Assembly (NCBI GenBank): GCA_963978545.1
Contig: OZ021725.1
Span: 85,978,305 to 86,042,304, forward strand
Length of the DNA: 64,000 nucleotides
DNA from: Linyphia triangularis
Lineage: Eukaryota; Arthropoda; Arachnida; Araneae; Linyphiidae
Direction: 5' to 3'
Shown: positions 11,521-26,929 of the stretch, in pieces
How the letters are laid out: each line of letters opens with the position of its first letter
Position numbering within the stretch: the stretch's first letter is position 1
Translations under genes and position numbers: made by a program
Notes under the pieces: model-generated
What the model saw: only the letters and a program-made list of their open reading frames with translations
Databases searched by the model: none
What the model was told of the DNA's origin: nothing

Positions 11521-13700
11521 TCAAATACTTTCCTTTTCTAATTTTTGGTTGCAAATATGTGACGATTTGACTGCGGAATTCGACTCGGGTGATTTTTTAA
11601 ATAACCATGGGTCAAAAAAAAAATGAAAGAATTCGAAAATGTAGAAATTTGAAGTTTTCCGTACGATTAACAAGTGGAAATTTAAAAACGAAAAATTTTG
11701 ATAGTGCACTTTTTGAAACTAAGTTTTCAACCACTTATTATTTTCTGAGTGTTAAAAAATTAGAATTAAAGATTCTGCTATATACTAGCTTCAACTTCTT
11801 CATAGTAAAGAAATTTTGAAAATTTTACTTTTTGAACAATAATTCATTGAACATCGTCCCCCCGTGTATTTTCAATGAGGGAAATAGGCTCAAATACTTT
11901 CCTTTTCTTATTTTTGGTTGCAAATATGTGACGATTTGACTGCGGAATTCGACTCGGGTGATTTTTTCAATAACCCTGGGTCAAAAAAAAATTGAAAGAA
12001 TTCGAAAATGTAGAAATTTGAAGTTTTCCGTACGATTAACATGTGGAAAATTAAAAACGAAAATTTTTGATCCTGCACTTTTTGGGACCATCTTTTGAAC
12101 CACTTAATATTTTCTGCGTGTTATAAAATTGAAATTTTAGATTCTGCTATATACTAGCTTCAATTTCTTCATAGTAAAAAAATTTTGAAAATTTTACTTT
12201 TTGAACAATAATTCATTGAACATCGTCCCCCAGTGTACTTTCAATGAGGGAAATAGGCTCAAATACTTTCCTTTTCTAATTTTTGGTTGCAAATATGTGA
12301 CGATTTGACTGCGGAATTCGACTCGGGTGATCTTTTCAATAACTCTGGGTCAAAAAAAAAAAAATTGAAAGAATTCGAAAATGTCGAAATTTGAAGTTTT
12401 CCGTACGATTAACATGTGGAAATTTAAAAACGAAAAATTTTGATACTGCACTTTTTGGGACCATATTTTGAACCACTTAGTATTTTCTGAGTGTTATGAA
12501 ATTGAAATTTTAGATTCTGCTATATACTAGCTTCAACTTCTTCATAGTAAAGAAATTTTGAAAATTTTACTTTTTGAACAATAATTCATTGAACATCGTC
12601 CCCCCGTGTATTTTCAATGAGGGAAATAGGCTCAAATACTTTCCTTTTCTTATTTAAAATTGCAAATTTGTGACGGTTTGACTGCGGAATTCGACTCGGG
12701 TGAATTTTTAAATAACCATGGGTCAAAAAAAAATTGAAAGAATTCGAAAATGTAGAAATTTGAAGTTTTCCGTACGATTAACAAGTGGAAATTTAAAAAC
12801 GAAAAATTTTGATAGTGCACTTTTTGAAACTAAGTTTTCAACCACTTATTATTTTCTGAGTGTTATAAAATTGGAATCGGAGATTCTGCTATATACTAGC
12901 TTCAACTTCTTCATAGTAAAGAAATTTTGAAAATTTTACTTTTTGAACAATAATTCATTGAACATCGTACCCCCTTGTATTTCCAATGGGAGAAATAGGC
13001 TAAAATGCTTTGATTTTCTTATTTTTGTTTGCGAATATGTGACGATTTGACTGCGGAATTCGACTCAGGTGATTTTTTCAATAACCCTGGGTAAAAAAAA
13101 TTGAAAGAATTCGAAAATGTCGAAATTTGAAGTTTTCCGTACGATTAACATGTGGAAATTTAAAAACGAAAAATTTTTATCGTGCACATTTTGGGACCAA
13201 CTTTTGAACCACTTAATATTTTCTGAATGTTATAAAATTACAATTTTAGATTCTGCTATATACTAGCTTCAATTTCTTCATAGTAAAAAAATTTTGCAAA
13301 TTTTACTTTTTGAACAATAATTCATTGAACATCGTCCCCCCGTGTATTTTCAATGAGGGAAATAGGCTCAAATACTTTCCTTTTCTAATTTTTGGTTGCA
13401 AATATGTGACGATTTGACTGCGGAATTCGACTCGGGTGATTTTTTAAATAACCATGGGTCAAAAAAAAATTGAAAGAATTCGAAAATGTAGAAATTTGAA
13501 GTTTTCCGTACGATTAACAAGTGGAAATTTAAAAACGAAAAATTTTGATAGTGCACTTTTTGAAACTAAGTTTTCAACCACTTATTATTTTCTGAGTGTT
13601 AAAAAATTAGAATTAAAGATTCTGCTATATACTAGCTTCAACTTCTTCATAGTAAAGAAATTTTGAAAATTTTACTTTTTGAACAATAATTCATTGAACA
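11521..13700. repeat. Satellite five-monomer duplication (1,847-bp offset)
   Basis: Units at 11521-11819 and 13368-13666 share the rare variants AACAAGTGGAAA, GAAACTAAGTTTTC and TTAGAATTAAAG, at an offset of 1,847 bp (five units). The unit at 12718-12930 carries the first two of these but has GGAATCGGAG further on, so it is a recombinant of the two patterns. Confidence 0.7.
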
Positions 13701-16700
13701 TCGTCCCCTTGTGTATTTTCAATGAGGGAAATAGGCTCAAATACTTTCCTTTTCTTATTTAAAATTGCAAATATGTGACGATTTGACTGCGGAATTCTAC
13801 TCGGGTGATTTTTTCAATAACCCTGGGTCAAAAAAAAATTGAAAGAATTCGAAAATGTAGAAATTTGAAGTTTTCCGTACGATTAACATGTGGAAATTTA
13901 AAAACGAAAAATTTTGATACTGCACTTTTTGGGACCATCTTTTGAACCACTTAATATTTTCTGAGTGTTATAAAATTGAAATTTTAGATTCTGCTATATA
14001 CTAGCTTCAATTTCTTCATAGTAAAAAAATGTTGAAAATTTTACTTTTTGAACAATAATTCATTGAACATCGTCCCCCCGTGTATTTTCAATGAGGGAAA
14101 TAGGCTCAAATACTTTCCTTTTCTTATTTTTGGTTGCAAATATGTGACGATTTGACTGCGGAATTCGACTCGGGTGATTTTTTCAATAACCCTGGGTCAA
14201 AAAAAAATTGAAAGAATTCGAAAATGTAGAAATTTGAAGTTTTCCGTACGATTAACATGTGGAAAATTAAAAACGAAAATTTTTGATCCTGCACTTTTTG
14301 GGACCATCTTTTGAACCACTTAATATTTTCTGCGTGTTATAAAATTGAAATTTTAGATTCTGCTATATACTAGCTTCAATTTCTTCATAGTAAAAAAATT
14401 TTGAAAATTTTACTTTTTGAACAATAATTCATTGAACATCGTCCCCCAGTGTACTTTCAATGAGGGAAATAGGCTCAAATACTTTCCTTTTCTAATTTTT
14501 GGTTGCAAATATGTGACGATTTGACTGCGGAATTCGACTCGGGTGATCTTTTCAATAACTCTGGGTCAAAAAAAAAAAAATTGAAAGAATTCGAAAATGT
14601 CGAAATTTGAAGTTTTCCGTACGATTAACATGTGGAAATTTAAAAACGAAAAATTTTGATACTGCACTTTTTGGGACCATATTTTGAACCACTTAGTATT
14701 TTCTGAGTGTTATGAAATTGAAATTTTAGATTCTGCTATATACTAGCTTCAACTTCTTCATAGTAAAGAAATTTTGAAAATTTTACTTTTTGAACAATAA
14801 TTCATTGAACATCGTCCCCCCGTGTATTTTCAATGAGGGAAATAGGCTCAAATACTTTCCTTTTCTTATTTAAAATTGCAAATTTGTGACGGTTTGACTG
14901 CGGAATTCGACTCAGGTGATTTTTTCAATAACCCTGGGTAAAAAAAAAATTGAAAGAATTCGAAAATGTCGAAATTTGAAGTTTTTCGTACGATTAACAT
15001 GTGGAAAATTAAAAACGAAAATTTTTGATAGTGCGCTTTTTGTAACCAACTTTTCAACCACTTATTATTTTCTGAGTGTTATAAAATTGGAATTGGAGAT
15101 TCTGCTATATACTAGCTTCAACTTCTTCATAGTAAAGAAATTTTGAAAATTTTAGTTTTTGAACAATAATTCATTTAACATCGTCCCCCCGTGTATTTTC
15201 AATGAGGGAAATTAGCTCAAATGCTTTCCTTTTCTGATTTTTGGTTGCAAATATGTGACGATTTGACTGCGGAATTCGACTCGGGTGATTTTTTAAATAA
15301 CTCTGGGTCAAAAAAAAAATTGAAAGAATTCGAAAATGTAGAAATTTGAAGTTTTCCGTACGATTAACATGTGGAAATTTAAAAACGAAAAATTTTGATA
15401 CTGCACTTTTTGGGACCATATTTTGAACCACTTAGTATTTTCTGAGTGTTATAAAATTGAAATTTTAGATTCTGCTATATACTAGCTTATATTTCTTCAT
15501 AGTAAAAAAATTTTGAAAATTTTACTTTTTGAACAATAATTCATTGAACATCGTCCCCTTGTGTATTTTCAATGAGGGAAATAGGCTCAAATACTTTCCT
15601 TTTCTTATTTTTGGTTGCAAATATGTGACGATTTGACTGCGGAATTCGATTCGGGTGATTTTTTCAATAACCCTGGGTCAAAAAAAAAATTGAAAGAATT
15701 CGAAAATGTAGAAATTTGAAGTTTTCCGTACGATTAACATGTGGAAAATTAAAAACGAAAATTTTTGATCCTGCACTTTTTGGGACCCTCTTTTGAACCA
15801 CTTAATATTTTCTGCGTGTTATAAAATTGAAATTTTAGATTCTGCTAAATACTAGCTTCAATTTCTTCATAGTAAAAAAATTTTGAAAATTTTACTTTTT
15901 GAACAATAATTCATTGAACATCGTCCCCCCGTGTACTTTCAATGAGGGAAATAGGCTCAAATACTTTCCTTTTCTAATTTTTGGTTGCAAATATGTGACG
16001 ATTTGACTGCGGAATTCGACTCGGGTGATTTTTTCAATAACTCTGGGTCAAAAAAAAAATTGAAAGAATTCGAAAATGTAGAAATTTGAAGTTTTCCGTA
16101 CGATTAACATGTGGAAATTTAAAAACGAAAAATTTTGATACTGCACTTTTTGGGACCATATTTTGAACCACTTAGTATTTTCTGAGTGTTATAAAATTGA
16201 AATTTTAGATTCTGATATATACTAGCTTATATTTCTTCATAGTAAAAAAATTTTGAAAATTTTACTTTTTGAACAATAATTCATTGAACATCGTCCCCTT
16301 GTGTATTTTCAATGAGGGAAATAGGCTCAAATACTTTCCTTTTCTTATTTTTGGTTGCAAATATGTGACGATTTGACTGCGGAATTCGACTCGGGTGATT
16401 TTTTCAATAACCCTGGGTCAAAAAAAAATTGAAAGAATTCGAAAATGTAGAAATTTGAAGTTTTCCGTACGATTAACATGTGGAAAATTAAAAACGAAAA
16501 ATTTTCATCTTGCACTTTTTGGGACCCTCTTTTGAACCACTTAATATTTTCTGCGTGTTATAAAATTGAAATTTTAGATTCTGCTATATACTAGCTTCAA
16601 CTTCTTCATAGTAAAGAAATTTTGAAAATTTTACTTTTTGAACAATAATTCATTTAACATCGTCCCCTAATGTATTTTCAATGAGGGAAATTAGCTCAAA

Positions 16701-19298
16701 TGCTTGACTTTTCTGATTTTTTGTTGCGAATATGTGACGATTTGACTGCGGAATTCGACTCGGGTGCTTTTTTCCATAACCCTGGGTAAAAAAAAATTGA
16801 AAGAATTCGAAAATGAAGAAATTTGAAGTTTTCCGTACGATTAACATGTGGAAAATTAAAAACGAAAAATTTTCATCTTGCACTTTTTGGGACCCTCTTT
16901 TGAACCACTTAATATTTTCTGCGTGTTATAAAATTGAAATTTTAGATTCTGCTATATACTAGCTTCAATTTCTTCATAGTAAAAAAGTTTTGAAAATTTT
17001 ACTTTTTGAACAATAATTCATTGAACATCGTCCCCCCGTGTATTTTCAATGAGGGAAATAGGCTCAATACTTTCCTTTTCTTAATTTTGGTTGCAAATAT
17101 GTGACGATTTGACTGCGGAATTCGACTCGGGTGATTTTTTCAATAACCCTGGGTCAAAAAAAAAATTGAAAGAATTCCAAAATGTAGAAATTTGAAGTTT
17201 TCCGTACGATTAACATGTGGAAATTTAAAAACGAAAAATTTTGATACTGCACTTTTTGGGACCATATTTTGAACCACTTAGTATTTTCTGAGTGTTATAA
17301 AATTGAAATTTTAGATTCTGCTATATACTAGCTTATATTTCTTCATAGTAAAAAAATTTTGAAAATTTTACTTTTTGAACAATAATTCATTGAACATCGT
17401 CCCCTTGTGTATTTTCAATGAGGGAAATAGGCTCAAATACTTTCCTTTTCTTATTTTTGGTTGCAAATATGTGACGATTTGACTGCGGAATTCGACTCAT
17501 TAGATTTTTTCAATAACCCTGGGTAAAAAAAAATTGAAAGAATTCGAAAATGTCGAAATTTGAAGTTTTTCGTACGATTAACATGTGGAAAATTAAAAAC
17601 GAAAATTTTTGATAGTGCACATTTTGGAACCAACTTTTCAACCACTTATTATTTTCTGAGTGTTATAAAATTTGAATTGGAGATTCTGCTATATACTAGC
17701 TTCAACTTCTTCATAGTAAAGAAATTTTGAAAATTTTAGTTTTTGAACAATAATTCATTTAACATCGTCCCCCCGTGTATTTTCAATGAGGGAAATTAGC
17801 TCAAATGCTTTCCTTTTCTGATTTTTGGTTGCAAATATGTGACGATTTGACTGCGGAATTCGACTCGGGTGATTTTTTCAATAACCCTGGGTCAAAAAAA
17901 AATTGAAAGAATTCGAAAATGTAGAAATTTGAAGTTTTCCGTACGATTAACATGTGGAAATTTAAAAACGAAAAATTTTGATACTGCACTTTTTGGGACC
18001 ATATTTTGAACCACTTAGTATTTTCTGAGTGTTATAAAATTGAAATTTTAGATTCTGCTATATACTAGCTTATATTTCTTCATAGTAAAAAAATTTTGAA
18101 AATTTTACTTTTTGAACAATAATTCATTGAACATCGTCCCCTTGTGTATTTTCAATGAGGGAAATAGGCTCAAATACTTTCCTTTTCTTATTTTTGGTTG
18201 CAAATATGTGAAGATTTGACTGCGGAATTCGACTCGGGTGATTTTTTCAATAACCCTGGGTCAAAAAAAAAATTGAAAGAATTCGAAAATGTAGAAATTT
18301 GAAGTTTTCCGTACGATTAACATGTGGAAATTTAAAAACGAAAAATTTTGATACTGCACTTTTTGGGACCATCTTTTGAACCACTTAATATTTTCTGAGT
18401 GTTATAAAATTGAAATTTTAGATTCTGCTATATACTAGCTTCAATTTCTTCATAGTAAAAAAATTTTGAAAATTTTACTTTTTGAACAATAATTCATTGA
18501 ACATCGTCCCCCCGTGTATTTTCAATGAGGGAAATAGGCTCAAATACTTTCCTTTTCTTATTTTTGGTTGCAAATATGTGACGATTTGACTGCGGAATTC
18601 GACTCGGGTGATTTTTTCAATAACCCTGGGTCAAAAAAAAATTGAAAGAATTCGAAAATGTAGAAATTTGAAGTTTTCCGTACGATTAACATGTGGAAAT
18701 TTAAAAACGAAAAATTTTGATAGTGCACTATTTGGGACCAACTTTTCAACCACTTAATATTTTCTGAGTGTTATAAAATTGGAATTGGAGATTCTGCTAT
18801 ATACTAGCTTCAACTTCTTCATAGTAAAGAAATTTTGAAAATTTTACTTTTTGAACAATAATTCATTTAACATCGTCCCCTAATGTATTTTCAATGAGGG
18901 AAATTAGCTCAAATGCTTGACTTTTCTGATTTTTTGTTGCGAATATGTGACGATTTGACTGCGGAATTCGACTCGGGTGATTTTTTCCATAACCCTGGGT
19001 AAAAAAAAAATTGAAAGAATTCGAAAATGAAGAAATTTGAAGTTTTCCGTACGATTAACATGTGGAAAATTAAAAACGAAAAATTTTCATCTTGCACTTT
19101 TTGGGACCCTCTTTTGAACCACTTAATATTTTCTGCGTGTTATAAAATTGAAATTTTAGATTCTGCTATATACTAGCTTCAACTTCTTCATAGTAAAGAA
19201 ATTTTGAAAATTTTACTTTTTGAACAATAATTCATTTAACATCGTCCCCTAATGTATTTTCAATGAGGGAAATTAGCTCAAATGCTTGACTTTTCTGA

Positions 19299-22200
19299 TT
19301 TTTTGTTGCGAATATGTGACGATTTGACTGCGGAATTCGACTCGGGTGCTTTTTTCCATAACCCTGGGTAAAAAAAAATTGAAAGAATTCGAAAATGAAG
19401 AAATTTGAAGTTTTCCGTACGATTAACATGTGGAAAATTAAAAACGAAAAATTTTCATCTTGCACTTTTTGGGACCCTCTTTTGAACCACTTAATATTTT
19501 CTGCGTGTTATAAAATTGAAATTTTAGATTCTGCTATATACTAGCTTCAATTTCTTCATAGTAAAAAAGTTTTGAAAATTTTACTTTTTGAACAATAATT
19601 CATTGAACATCGTCCCCCCGTGTATTTTCAATGAGGGAAATAGGCTCAATACTTTCCTTTTCTTAATTTTGGTTGCAAATATGTGACGATTTGACTGCGG
19701 AATTCGACTCGGGTGATTTTTTCAATAACCCTGGGTCAAAAAAAAAATTGAAAGAATTCCAAAATGTAGAAATTTGAAGTTTTCCGTACGATTAACATGT
19801 GGAAATTTAAAAACGAAAAATTTTGATACTGCACTTTTTGGGACCATATTTTGAACCACTTAGTATTTTCTGAGTGTTATAAAATTGAAATTTTAGATTC
19901 TGCTATATACTAGCTTATATTTCTTCATAGTAAAAAAATTTTGAAAATTTTACTTTTTGAACAATAATTCATTGAACATCGTCCCCTTGTGTATTTTCAA
20001 TGAGGGAAATAGGCTCAAATACTTTCCTTTTCTTATTTTTGGTTGCAAATATGTGACGATTTGACTGCGGAATTCGACTCGGGTGATTTTTTCAATAACC
20101 CTGGGTCAAAAAAAAATTGAAAGAATTCGAAAATGTAGAAATTTGAAGTTTTCCGTACGATTAACATGTGGAAATTTAAAAACGAAAAATTTTGATAGTG
20201 CACTATTTGGGACCAACTTTTCAACCACTTAATATTTTCTGAGTGTTATAAAATTGGAATTGGAGATTCTGCTATATACTAGCTTCAACTTCTTCATAGT
20301 AAAGAAATTTTGAAAATTTTACTTTTTGAACAATAATTCATTTAACATCGTCCCCTAATGTATTTTCAATGAGGGAAATTAGCTCAAATGCTTGACTTTT
20401 CTGATTTTTTGTTGCGAATATGTGACGATTTGACTGCGGAATTCGACTCGGGTGATTTTTTCCATAACCCTGGGTAAAAAAAAAATTGAAAGAATTCGAA
20501 AATGAAGAAATTTGAAGTTTTCCGTACGATTAACATGTGGAAAATTAAAAACGAAAAATTTTCATCTTGCACTTTTTGGGACCCTCTTTTGAACCACTTA
20601 ATATTTTCTGCGTGTTATAAAATTGAAATTTTAGATTCTGCTATATACTAGCTTCAACTTCTTCATAGTAAAGAAATTTTGAAAATTTTACTTTTTGAAC
20701 AATAATTCATTTAACATCGTCCCCTAATGTATTTTCAATGAGGGAAATTAGCTCAAATGCTTGACTTTTCTGATTTTTTGTTGCGAATATGTGACGATTT
20801 GACTGCGGAATTCGACTCGGGTGCTTTTTACCATAACCCTGGGTAAAAAAAAAATTGAAAGAATTCGAAAATGAAGAAATTTGAAGTTTTCCGTACGATT
20901 AACATGTGGAAAATTAAAAACGAAAAATTTTCATCTTGCACTTTTTGGGACCCTCTTTTGAACCACTTAATATTTTCTGCGTGTTATAAAATTGAAATTT
21001 TAGATTCTGCTATATACTAGCTTCAATTTCTTCATAGTAAAAAAGTTTTGAAAATTTTACTTTTTGAACAATAATTCATTGAACATCGTCCCCCCGTGTA
21101 TTTTCAATGAGGGAAATAGGCTCAATACTTTCCTTTTCTTAATTTTGGTTGCAAATATGTGACGATTTGACTGCGGAATTCGACTCGGGTGATTTTTTCA
21201 ATAACCCTGGGTCAAAAAAAAAAATGAAAGAATTCGAAAATGTAGAAATTTGAAGTTTTCCGTACAATTAACATGTGGAAATTTAAAAACGAAAATTTTT
21301 GATAGTGCACTTTTTCTGACCATCTTTTGAACCACTTAATATTTTCTGAGTGTTATAAAATTGAAATTTTAGATTCTGCTATATACTAGCTTCAATTTCT
21401 TCATAGTAAAAAAGTTTTGAAAATTTTACTTTTTGAACAATAATTCATTGAACATCGTCCCCCCGTGTACTTTCAATGAGGGAAATAGGCTCAAATACTT
21501 TCCTTTTCTAATTTTTGGTTGCAAATATGTGACGATTTGACTGCGGAATTCGACTCGGGTGATCTTTTCAATAACTCTGGGTCAAAAAAAAAAATTGAAA
21601 GAATTCGAAAATGTCGAAATTTGAAGTTTTCCGTACGATTAACATGTGGAAATTTAAAAACGAAAAATTTTGATACTGCACTTTTTGGGACCATATTTTG
21701 AACCACTTAGTATTTTCTGAGTGTTATAAAATTGAAATTTTAGATTCTGCTATATACTAGCTTCAACTTCTTCATAGTAAAGAAATTTTGAAAATTTTAC
21801 TTTTTGAACAATAATTCATTGAACATCGTCCCCCCGTGTATTTTCAATGAGGGAAATAGGCTCAAATACTTTCCTTTTCTTATTTAAAATTGCAAATATG
21901 TGACGATTTGACTGCGGAATTCGACTCATTAGATTTTTTCAATAACCCTGGGTAAAAAAAAATTGAAAGAATTCGAAAATGTCGAAATTTGAAGTTTTTC
22001 GTACGATTAACATGTGGAAAATTAAAAACGAAAATTTTTGATAGTGCACATTTTGGAACCAACTTTTCAACCACTTATTATTTTGTGAGTGTTATAAAAT
22101 TTGAATTGGAGATTCTGCTATATACTAGCTTCAACTTCTTCATAGTAAAGAAATTTTGAAAATTTTAGTTTTTGAACAATAATTCATTTAACATCGTCCC

Positions 22201-22619
22201 CCCGTGTATTTTCAATGAGGGAAATTAGCTCAAATGCTTTCCTTTTCTGATTTTTGGTTGCAAATATGTGACGATTTGACTGCGGAATTCGACTCGGGTG
22301 ATTTTTTCAATAACCCTGGGTCAAAAAAAAATTGAAAGAATTCGAAAATGTAGAAATTTGAAGTTTTCCGTACGATTAACATGTGGAAATTTAAAAACGA
22401 AAAATTTTGATACTGCACTTTTTGGGACCATATTTTGAACCACTTAGTATTTTCTGAGTGTTATAAAATTGAAATTTTAGATTCTGCTATATACTAGCTT
22501 ATATTTCTTCATAGTAAAAAAATTTTGAAAATTTTACTTTTTGAACAATAATTCATTGAACATCGTCCCCTTGTGTATTTTCAATGAGGGAAATAGGCTC
22601 AAATACTTTCCTTTTCTTA
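19299..22619. repeat. Higher-order repeat, copy 1 (nine satellite monomers, 3,321 bp)
   Basis: Distinctive monomers recur with a 3,321-bp offset: 19232/22553 (right part only), 20033/23354, 20384/23705, 21491/24812, 21880/25201 and 22230/25551. Spot comparison of the monomers found no differences. One monomer carries the private word CTTTTTCTGACCATC at 21311 and 24632. The nine-monomer block itself contains an older four-monomer duplication with a 1,475-bp offset (18558/20033 and 18909/20384). Confidence 0.85.
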
Positions 22620-25600
22620 TTTTTTGTTGCGAATATGTGACGATTTGACTGCGGAATTCGACTCGGGTGCTTTTTTCCATAACCCTGGGTAAAAAAAAAT
22701 TGAAAGAATTCGAAAATGAAGAAATTTGAAGTTTTCCGTACGATTAACATGTGGAAAATTAAAAACGAAAAATTTTCATCTTGCACTTTTTGGGACCCTC
22801 TTTTGAACCACTTAATATTTTCTGCGTGTTATAAAATTGAAATTTTAGATTCTGCTATATACTAGCTTCAATTTCTTCATAGTAAAAAAGTTTTGAAAAT
22901 TTTACTTTTTGAACAATAATTCATTGAACATCGTCCCCCCGTGTATTTTCAATGAGGGAAATAGGCTCAATACTTTCCTTTTCTTAATTTTGGTTGCAAA
23001 TATGTGACGATTTGACTGCGGAATTCGACTCGGGTGATTTTTTCAATAACCCTGGGTCAAAAAAAAAATTGAAAGAATTCCAAAATGTAGAAATTTGAAG
23101 TTTTCCGTACGATTAACATGTGGAAATTTAAAAACGAAAAATTTTGATACTGCACTTTTTGGGACCATATTTTGAACCACTTAGTATTTTCTGAGTGTTA
23201 TAAAATTGAAATTTTAGATTCTGCTATATACTAGCTTATATTTCTTCATAGTAAAAAAATTTTGAAAATTTTACTTTTTGAACAATAATTCATTGAACAT
23301 CGTCCCCTTGTGTATTTTCAATGAGGGAAATAGGCTCAAATACTTTCCTTTTCTTATTTTTGGTTGCAAATATGTGACGATTTGACTGCGGAATTCGACT
23401 CGGGTGATTTTTTCAATAACCCTGGGTCAAAAAAAAATTGAAAGAATTCGAAAATGTAGAAATTTGAAGTTTTCCGTACGATTAACATGTGGAAATTTAA
23501 AAACGAAAAATTTTGATAGTGCACTATTTGGGACCAACTTTTCAACCACTTAATATTTTCTGAGTGTTATAAAATTGGAATTGGAGATTCTGCTATATAC
23601 TAGCTTCAACTTCTTCATAGTAAAGAAATTTTGAAAATTTTACTTTTTGAACAATAATTCATTTAACATCGTCCCCTAATGTATTTTCAATGAGGGAAAT
23701 TAGCTCAAATGCTTGACTTTTCTGATTTTTTGTTGCGAATATGTGACGATTTGACTGCGGAATTCGACTCGGGTGATTTTTTCCATAACCCTGGGTAAAA
23801 AAAAAATTGAAAGAATTCGAAAATGAAGAAATTTGAAGTTTTCCGTACGATTAACATGTGGAAAATTAAAAACGAAAAATTTTCATCTTGCACTTTTTGG
23901 GACCCTCTTTTGAACCACTTAATATTTTCTGCGTGTTATAAAATTGAAATTTTAGATTCTGCTATATACTAGCTTCAACTTCTTCATAGTAAAGAAATTT
24001 TGAAAATTTTACTTTTTGAACAATAATTCATTTAACATCGTCCCCTAATGTATTTTCAATGAGGGAAATTAGCTCAAATGCTTGACTTTTCTGATTTTTT
24101 GTTGCGAATATGTGACGATTTGACTGCGGAATTCGACTCGGGTGCTTTTTACCATAACCCTGGGTAAAAAAAAAATTGAAAGAATTCGAAAATGAAGAAA
24201 TTTGAAGTTTTCCGTACGATTAACATGTGGAAAATTAAAAACGAAAAATTTTCATCTTGCACTTTTTGGGACCCTCTTTTGAACCACTTAATATTTTCTG
24301 CGTGTTATAAAATTGAAATTTTAGATTCTGCTATATACTAGCTTCAATTTCTTCATAGTAAAAAAGTTTTGAAAATTTTACTTTTTGAACAATAATTCAT
24401 TGAACATCGTCCCCCCGTGTATTTTCAATGAGGGAAATAGGCTCAATACTTTCCTTTTCTTAATTTTGGTTGCAAATATGTGACGATTTGACTGCGGAAT
24501 TCGACTCGGGTGATTTTTTCAATAACCCTGGGTCAAAAAAAAAAATGAAAGAATTCGAAAATGTAGAAATTTGAAGTTTTCCGTACAATTAACATGTGGA
24601 AATTTAAAAACGAAAATTTTTGATAGTGCACTTTTTCTGACCATCTTTTGAACCACTTAATATTTTCTGAGTGTTATAAAATTGAAATTTTAGATTCTGC
24701 TATATACTAGCTTCAATTTCTTCATAGTAAAAAAGTTTTGAAAATTTTACTTTTTGAACAATAATTCATTGAACATCGTCCCCCCGTGTACTTTCAATGA
24801 GGGAAATAGGCTCAAATACTTTCCTTTTCTAATTTTTGGTTGCAAATATGTGACGATTTGACTGCGGAATTCGACTCGGGTGATCTTTTCAATAACTCTG
24901 GGTCAAAAAAAAAAATTGAAAGAATTCGAAAATGTCGAAATTTGAAGTTTTCCGTACGATTAACATGTGGAAATTTAAAAACGAAAAATTTTGATACTGC
25001 ACTTTTTGGGACCATATTTTGAACCACTTAGTATTTTCTGAGTGTTATAAAATTGAAATTTTAGATTCTGCTATATACTAGCTTCAACTTCTTCATAGTA
25101 AAGAAATTTTGAAAATTTTACTTTTTGAACAATAATTCATTGAACATCGTCCCCCCGTGTATTTTCAATGAGGGAAATAGGCTCAAATACTTTCCTTTTC
25201 TTATTTAAAATTGCAAATATGTGACGATTTGACTGCGGAATTCGACTCATTAGATTTTTTCAATAACCCTGGGTAAAAAAAAATTGAAAGAATTCGAAAA
25301 TGTCGAAATTTGAAGTTTTTCGTACGATTAACATGTGGAAAATTAAAAACGAAAATTTTTGATAGTGCACATTTTGGAACCAACTTTTCAACCACTTATT
25401 ATTTTGTGAGTGTTATAAAATTTGAATTGGAGATTCTGCTATATACTAGCTTCAACTTCTTCATAGTAAAGAAATTTTGAAAATTTTAGTTTTTGAACAA
25501 TAATTCATTTAACATCGTCCCCCCGTGTATTTTCAATGAGGGAAATTAGCTCAAATGCTTTCCTTTTCTGATTTTTGGTTGCAAATATGTGACGATTTGA

Positions 25601-25940
25601 CTGCGGAATTCGACTCGGGTGATTTTTTCAATAACCCTGGGTCAAAAAAAAATTGAAAGAATTCGAAAATGTAGAAATTTGAAGTTTTCCGTACGATTAA
25701 CATGTGGAAATTTAAAAACGAAAAATTTTGATACTGCACTTTTTGGGACCATATTTTGAACCACTTAGTATTTTCTGAGTGTTATAAAATTGAAATTTTA
25801 GATTCTGCTATATACTAGCTTATATTTCTTCATAGTAAAAAAATTTTGAAAATTTTACTTTTTGAACAATAATTCATTGAACATCGTCCCCTTGTGTATT
25901 TTCAATGAGGGAAATAGGCTCAAATACTTTCCTTTTCTTA
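22620..25940. repeat. Higher-order repeat, copy 2 (nine satellite monomers)
   Basis: This is a copy of 19299-22619 at a 3,321-bp offset. The left junction is readable. The monomer at 22553-22620 starts as the CCCTTGTGT...AAATACTTTCC type and changes to the TTTTTGTTGCGAATATG type within TTCTTATTT at about 22615-22625, as expected after unequal crossover. The right end leaves the pattern at about 25941, where the series instead matches 18190 onward. Confidence 0.85.
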
Positions 25941-26929
25941 TTTTTGGTTGCAAATATGTGAAGATTTGACTGCGGAATTCGACTCGGGTGATTTTTTCAA
26001 TAACCCTGGGTCAAAAAAAAAATTGAAAGAATTCGAAAATGTAGAAATTTGAAGTTTTCCGTACGATTAACATGTGGAAATTTAAAAACGAAAAATTTTG
26101 ATACTGCACTTTTTGGGACCATCTTTTGAACCACTTAATATTTTCTGAGTGTTATAAAATTGAAATTTTAGATTCTGCTATATACTAGCTTCAATTTCTT
26201 CATAGTAAAAAAATTTTGAAAATTTTACTTTTTGAACAATAATTCATTGAACATCGTCCCCCCGTGTATTTTCAATGAGGGAAATAGGCTCAAATACTTT
26301 CCTTTTCTTATTTTTGGTTGCAAATATGTGACGATTTGACTGCGGAATTCGACTCGGGTGATTTTTTCAATAACCCTGGGTCAAAAAAAAATTGAAAGAA
26401 TTCGAAAATGTAGAAATTTGAAGTTTTCCGTACGATTAACATGTGGAAAATTAAAAACGAAAATTTTTGATCCTGCACTTTTTGGGACCCTCTTTTGAAC
26501 CACTTAATATTTTCTGCGTGTTATAAAATTGAAATTTTAGATTCTGCTATATACTAGCTTCAATTTCTTCATAGTAAAAAAATTTTGAAAATTTTACTTT
26601 TTGAACAATAATTCATTGAACATCGTCCCCCCGTGTACTTTCAATGAGGGAAATAGGCTCAAATACTTTCCTTTTCTAATTTTTGGTTGCAAATATGTGA
26701 CGATTTGACTGCGGAATTCGACTCGGGTGATTTTTTCAATAACTCTGGGTCAAAAAAAAAAAAATTGAAAGAATTCGAAAATGTAGAAATTTGAAGTTTT
26801 CCGTACGATTAACATGTGGAAATTTAAAAACGAAAAATTTTGATACTGCACTTTTTGGGACCATATTTTGAACCACTTAGTATTTTCTGAGTGTTATAAA
26901 ATTGAAATTTTAGATTCTGCTATATACTA